Shown here piece by piece: positions 34,501 through 37,461 of a stretch of DNA of 37,461 nt. Within the stretch, counting starts at the first letter, position 1. Every line of letters begins with the position of its first letter. Under the pieces are notes generated by a model. It searched no databases and had not been told where the DNA came from. It worked only from the letters and a program-made list of their open reading frames with translations. Origin of the DNA: an uncultured Bacteroidales bacterium (GTDB taxonomy: Bacteria > Bacteroidota > Bacteroidia > Bacteroidales > Paludibacteraceae); NCBI GenBank assembly GCA_934725535.1, contig CAKVBV010000016.1, forward strand, positions 1-37,461, given 5' to 3'. The position numbers and the translations under genes are program-made.

Positions 34501-34572
34501 ACCTTCCAACTGTTTTGCGTCCTGTCAAGACGCACGAAAGAGCCTGCAAAATTACAAAAAAATATCGACATA

Positions 34573-34604
34573 TTTGGAGTTTCGACGGATTATTTGTAAT
34601 TTTG
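34573..34604 (+). promoter_or_regulatory. Promoter of the GNAT-like gene, fur and yugP
   Basis: TTTG (34573-34576), 20 bases, TAATTTTG (34597-34604). Transcription should start near 34611, about 20 bases before ATG 34632. This rules out the long upstream extension of the reading frame. Confidence 0.82.
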
Positions 34605-34631
34605 CGCCGAAAATCGGTATGTTTTTGGAAA

Positions 34632-35762
34632 ATGGCGATAGAAATCAAGCAAGTTACCACACGTTGCGGACTAAGAAAGTTTGTGGAGTTTGGTAATGAC
34701 CTATATAGAGATTGTGAGAATTTTTGTCCGCATTTGGTGATGGACGAGATGAACACTTTCGATGTGAAGAAGAACCCCGCGCACGAGGTGTGCGACTATG
34801 TGCTGTATATGGCGTACAGGGATGGCAAGCCCGTGGGACGGATAGCAGGTATTATCAACTATGCCGCCAACGAGAAATGGGGTGTGAAGCATGTGCGTTT
34901 CGGTTGGATTGATTTCGTGGACGATGAGGAGGTGAGCAAGGCATTATTAGACGCAGTGGCAGCATGGGGCAAGGCAAAGGGGATGGACGCGCTGAACGGT
35001 CCTGTGGGATTTACCGATTTCGACTTTGAGGGGTTGTTGATAGAGGGGTATGAGTACCTGGCACCGATGGCATCGCTGTACAATTATCCGTATTATGTGC
35101 GTCATTTGGAGCATTACGGGTTGGTGAAGGAGAACGACTGGATTGAGTTTCAGATAGTTCCTCCGCAGGAGATGCCAGAGCGATTGGCGCGTGTGGACAA
35201 GATAGTGCGCGAGCGGAGCCATGTGCGCGTGGACAAGGTGCGCAGTTGCAAGGAGTTGGTTCGCAAGTACGGCATTGAGTATATGGACGTGATAGATGCC
35301 GCCTACCAGAAACTGTATAACTTCCAGCCGCTTACGCAACGGCAGAAGCAATACTACTGCAATATGTATTTCCCGATGGTGAACTTTGATTTTGTGACCA
35401 TTGTGGTGAACGAGAACAACGAAGTAGTGGGTGTGGGTGTCGGTATGCCGGACATATCGCAGGCGTTGCGCAAGTGTCACGGGCATCTGTTTCCGTTCGG
35501 GTGGTACCATATCCTGAAGGCTCTGCACGCCAAGAAGATGGAGGCGTTTGACTTGCTGCTGATTGCTGTTCGTCCTGATTATCAGGACAAAGGCATAAAT
35601 GCGGTGATACTGATGGACCAGCATCCGTATTTTCTGAAGTACGGAATCAAGCGCGTGGAGACGACCTCTATCATGGAGACCAACTACAAGAACCAAGCCA
35701 ACTGGGAGATGCTGCCGCACAAGGTGCACAAGCGTCGCCGCGCCTATATCAAAAGCATTTGA
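34632..35762 (+). CDS. GNAT-like acetyltransferase-fold protein, conserved in Bacteroidota
   Basis: 376 residues. The N-terminal half (DYVLYMAYRDGKPVGRIAGIINYA...VRFGWIDFVDDEEVSKALLDAVAAWGKAKGMDALNGPVGFTDFDFEGLLIEGYE) and the C-terminal half (FVTIVVNENNEVVGVGVGMPDISQAL...FDLLLIAVRPDYQDKGINAVILM) each look like a GNAT-type fold, so it may be a tandem pair. The second half carries the acetyl-CoA-like V-x-P-x-Y-Q-x-K-G motif. No substrate is known to me. It is followed after 3 bases by a Fur-family gene, so they are cotranscribed. Confidence 0.75.
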   Translation: MAIEIKQVTTRCGLRKFVEFGNDLYRDCENFCPHLVMDEMNTFDVKKNPAHEVCDYVLYMAYRDGKPVGRIAGIINYAANEKWGVKHVRFGWIDFVDDEEVSKALLDAVAAWGKAKGMDALNGPVGFTDFDFEGLLIEGYEYLAPMASLYNYPYYVRHLEHYGLVKENDWIEFQIVPPQEMPERLARVDKIVRERSHVRVDKVRSCKELVRKYGIEYMDVIDAAYQKLYNFQPLTQRQKQYYCNMYFPMVNFDFVTIVVNENNEVVGVGVGMPDISQALRKCHGHLFPFGWYHILKALHAKKMEAFDLLLIAVRPDYQDKGINAVILMDQHPYFLKYGIKRVETTSIMETNYKNQANWEMLPHKVHKRRRAYIKSI

Positions 35763-35765
35763 CAG

Positions 35766-36227
35766 ATGACCACTAACACCTCATATAGTAGTGCTGTTGA
35801 GCAGTTGTGTGCCTATTTGGATGAGCATGGTATGCGTCATACACGTGAACGTGAGGTGATATTGGAAAAGGTATGTGATTTGCGGTGTTTCTCGGTAGAG
35901 CAGGTGCGCAATGTGTTGACGGAAATGACTATCAGCCGTGCCACTATCTACAATACACTGGATGTACTGCAGAAAGCGGGAATCATACACCGCCTTGACA
36001 AGGAGTTCGGTGTGCGGGCAGGGCAGTATGAGGTGGTGCAAGCCAATGCTTCGCATATACAGATTATCTGCCAACGGTGCGGACGTGTGAGCGAGGTGCG
36101 GGATACAACCATCAACCGCATGTTGGCGGACAAGCGTTTCACGAATTTCAATCCGCAGCGGTTCTCCTTGTATATATACGGGACGTGTAAGGTGTGCCGC
36201 AGAAAACCGATTGTGGCGGACAGGTAA
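35766..36227 (+). CDS. Fur family metal-responsive transcriptional regulator
   Basis: 153 residues. Winged-helix domain with RHTREREVILEKV and the recognition helix block ISRATIYNTLDVLQKAGIIHRL, then the dimer/metal domain with ASHIQIICQRCGRVSEV and a second cysteine pair CKVCRR near the C-terminus, which fits a structural zinc site. Whether it senses iron, zinc, manganese or peroxide cannot be told. It is the only clear metal-type regulator in the window, but its link to the ATPase 6 kb away is unproven. Confidence 0.92.
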   Translation: MTTNTSYSSAVEQLCAYLDEHGMRHTREREVILEKVCDLRCFSVEQVRNVLTEMTISRATIYNTLDVLQKAGIIHRLDKEFGVRAGQYEVVQANASHIQIICQRCGRVSEVRDTTINRMLADKRFTNFNPQRFSLYIYGTCKVCRRKPIVADR

Positions 36228-36261
36228 AGTATTCATAGTAGTTATTAAGACAAAGGAAAAG

Positions 36262-36933
36262 ATGTATTGGGCGTTATTTATAGTAATCGCATTGGTCAGT
36301 TGGGGCGTGAGTGCCCTGCTGGAGCACCGTTTCAAGGAGTACTCAAAGGTGCCTCTTGGTATGACGGGACGTGAGGTTGCCGAGAAGATGTTGCGCGATA
36401 ACGGTATCACCGATGTGAAGGTGACGTGTGTGCGAGGGCATCTGACCGACCATTATGACCCGCGCAGTCAGACGGTGAACCTGTCGGAGTCCGTATATAA
36501 CTCTGACTCTGTGGCGGCAGCAGCCGTGGCAGCACACGAGTGTGGTCATGCCGTGCAACATGCTACCGCTTATGCGCCGCTGAAGTTGCGTAGTGCATTG
36601 GTGCCTGTGGTTGAGTTCTCGTCCCGATGGGTGACATGGGTGTTGTTGGCGGGTATATTGTTTGTGGAGGCCTTTCCGCAGTTGTTGGAGATAGGTATTG
36701 CATTGTATGCACTGACCACGTTGTTTGCATTTGTCACTCTGCCTGTGGAGATTAATGCCAGCAAGCGTGCCGTGTCTTGGTTGGAAGAGGCTGGTATCAC
36801 TGACCGTGAGACTACTCCGCTTGCCGCATCTGCCCTGCGTAGCGCGGCTTATACGTATGTGGTGGCAGCCCTTGCCTCTTTGGGTACGTTGGTATATTAT
36901 ATCCTTATCCTTGTCGGCAACCGCCGCAATTAG
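36262..36933 (+). CDS. YugP-like neutral zinc metallopeptidase
   Basis: 223 residues from ATG 36262. N-terminal transmembrane helix, then the zinc motif AAHECGHAVQH (HECGH 92-96), the signature of the YugP family, followed by PLKLRSALVPVVEFSSRW and several further helices, ending with VAALASLGTLVYYILILVGNRRN. The conserved INASKRAVSWLEEAG adjoins the active site in the family. It is an integral membrane protease of unknown substrate. It starts 34 bases after fur and is probably in the same transcript. Confidence 0.9.
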   Translation: MYWALFIVIALVSWGVSALLEHRFKEYSKVPLGMTGREVAEKMLRDNGITDVKVTCVRGHLTDHYDPRSQTVNLSESVYNSDSVAAAAVAAHECGHAVQHATAYAPLKLRSALVPVVEFSSRWVTWVLLAGILFVEAFPQLLEIGIALYALTTLFAFVTLPVEINASKRAVSWLEEAGITDRETTPLAASALRSAAYTYVVAALASLGTLVYYILILVGNRRN

Positions 36934-36984
36934 CAGACGCAGGAAATTATTATGTAGGAAGTTATTATTTTTTTATTACAAAGA

Positions 36985-37058
36985 GGCCCCGTAGCTTAGT
37001 TGAATAGAGTGTCAGATTCCGGTTCTGAAGGTCCTGGGTTTGAGTCCCAGCGGGGTCA
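36985..37058 (+). tRNA. tRNA-Arg (anticodon CCG)
   Basis: Cloverleaf read by eye: acceptor GGCCCCG pairs with CGGGGTC (37051-37057, one G-T pair) and discriminator A. The anticodon stem TCAGA/TCTGA encloses the loop TTCCGGT, giving anticodon CCG. The T arm CTGGG/CCCAG holds the loop TTTGAGT. CCA is not encoded. It decodes CGG. Confidence 0.93.
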
Positions 37059-37066
37059 CAAATGCA

Positions 37067-37112
37067 AAACGCCAAGTATCTTACTATTAGACACTTGGCG
37101 TTTCTGTTTTTG
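37067..37112 (+). terminator. Intrinsic terminator after tRNA-Arg
   Basis: AAACGCCAAGT (37067-37077) and ACTTGGCGTTT (37093-37103) form a perfect 11-bp stem with a 15-base loop, then a T-rich tail. Confidence 0.9.
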
Positions 37113-37461
37113 TTATTTTGACGGCGTTTGTTTAAGTTGGATTTGGCTATGGCTTGTCGGGGTGTCGTGTTTTGCTCCTATTTCATAGACTTGTATGTAG
37201 TGCCAAATCTTGCTGTCGGGAGCACCTCATCGCAGAACGATCACGTAACAGCGTCCTCAATGATGCCCGGCGTAGTTGTTCAGGGCGCGTTGCTTGTAGT
37301 CGCGTCCGAGGTCGTGCCAACCACATACAGACTGCCACATAAGCGTCCTAATAGTTGTCCTTGAGCACATAAATCTATACGCCTAAAAAGAGGCTGTCTA
37401 ACAAGTATCGTTTGGCAGTCTCTTTTCTGTAGAGTATGGTTGTGTGTAAAATATAAAAGTT
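37113..37461. other. Terminal region without a recognised gene
   Basis: Short open frames occur on both strands (for example 37128-37364 +) but none shows a domain or start context I would trust. On the minus strand a few gene-like words appear in broken frames, so a decayed gene is possible. The only clear element is the hairpin at 37386-37426. Confidence 0.4.
37386..37426 (+). terminator. Repeated terminator-like hairpin, copy 2
   Basis: AAAAGAGGCTGTC (37386-37398) pairs with GGCAGTCTCTTTT (37414-37426) over 13 positions including two G-T pairs, with a 15-base loop beginning TAACAAGT. Related to the leuS terminator at 14237-14271 on the other strand. Confidence 0.7.

Noticed and set aside
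34425..34631. N-terminal extension of the GNAT-like protein
   Set aside because: It overlaps the start of the divergent LOG gene and precedes the consensus promoter at 34573-34604.
37128..37364. A 78-codon ORF at the window end
   Set aside because: No domain, promoter or start context supports it, and the opposite strand is equally open in pieces.

Overview
The window looks like chromosomal DNA from a member of the Bacteroidota, most likely order Bacteroidales. The protein families point that way: a PUR-alpha-like DUF3276 protein, the DUF4271-hemD-rnpA-yidD run, a cytochrome b558-type sdhC with sdhA and sdhB, and CstA. So do the promoters. Eleven start regions carry a TTTG-like -33 box and a TAnnTTTG -7 box exactly 20 bp apart, and a twelfth has 19 bp. 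I cannot name the genus or species from sequence alone.

Layout. 1-6266: the 3' part of rmuC, then a minus-strand block cstA-engB-usp and glyA-rlmN (glyA has its own promoter). 6267-9402: an AraC-type regulator, a membrane-anchored coiled-coil protein and a YgjP-like metalloprotease. 9403-13411: a succinate dehydrogenase/fumarate reductase operon sdhC-X-sdhA-sdhB, where X is an unrecognised five-helix membrane protein. 13412-14286: a repeat-rich intergenic island. 14287-20586: leuS, an AT-rich secreted-protein gene, a large inverted repeat, a truncated rhuM and tkt. 20587-21277: a second repeat-rich spacer. 21278-24481: wecA-like and ftsY, convergent with mltG. 24549-28147: one tightly coupled operon of SDR, HPr-kinase-like protein, S26-like serine peptidase, PqqD-like protein and NTP_transf_5 nucleotidyltransferase. 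28288-30925: a P1B-type metal ATPase and the PUR-alpha-like gene. 30938-34500: trmD, a third repeat island, and the operon LOG-DUF4271-hemD-rnpA-yidD. 34632-37058: a GNAT-like protein, a Fur-family regulator, a YugP-like protease and tRNA-Arg(CCG). The last 400 bases hold terminator-like hairpins and no recognisable gene.

Most genes are housekeeping: translation (glyA, rlmN, leuS, trmD, rnpA, tRNA-Arg), membrane targeting (ftsY, yidD), envelope (wecA, mltG) and central metabolism (sdhCAB, tkt).

Two things stand out. First, the HprK-like/S26-like/PqqD-like/NTP_transf_5 cassette has the parts expected of a peptide-binding and peptide-modifying system, but no precursor peptide is visible. Second, the intergenic DNA is built from short modular repeats. 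These include several unrelated arrays that share an exact 11-bp period, 7-bp period arrays, and small GC-rich hairpins whose stems show compensatory changes. Two distant islands carry the same modules in a different order.
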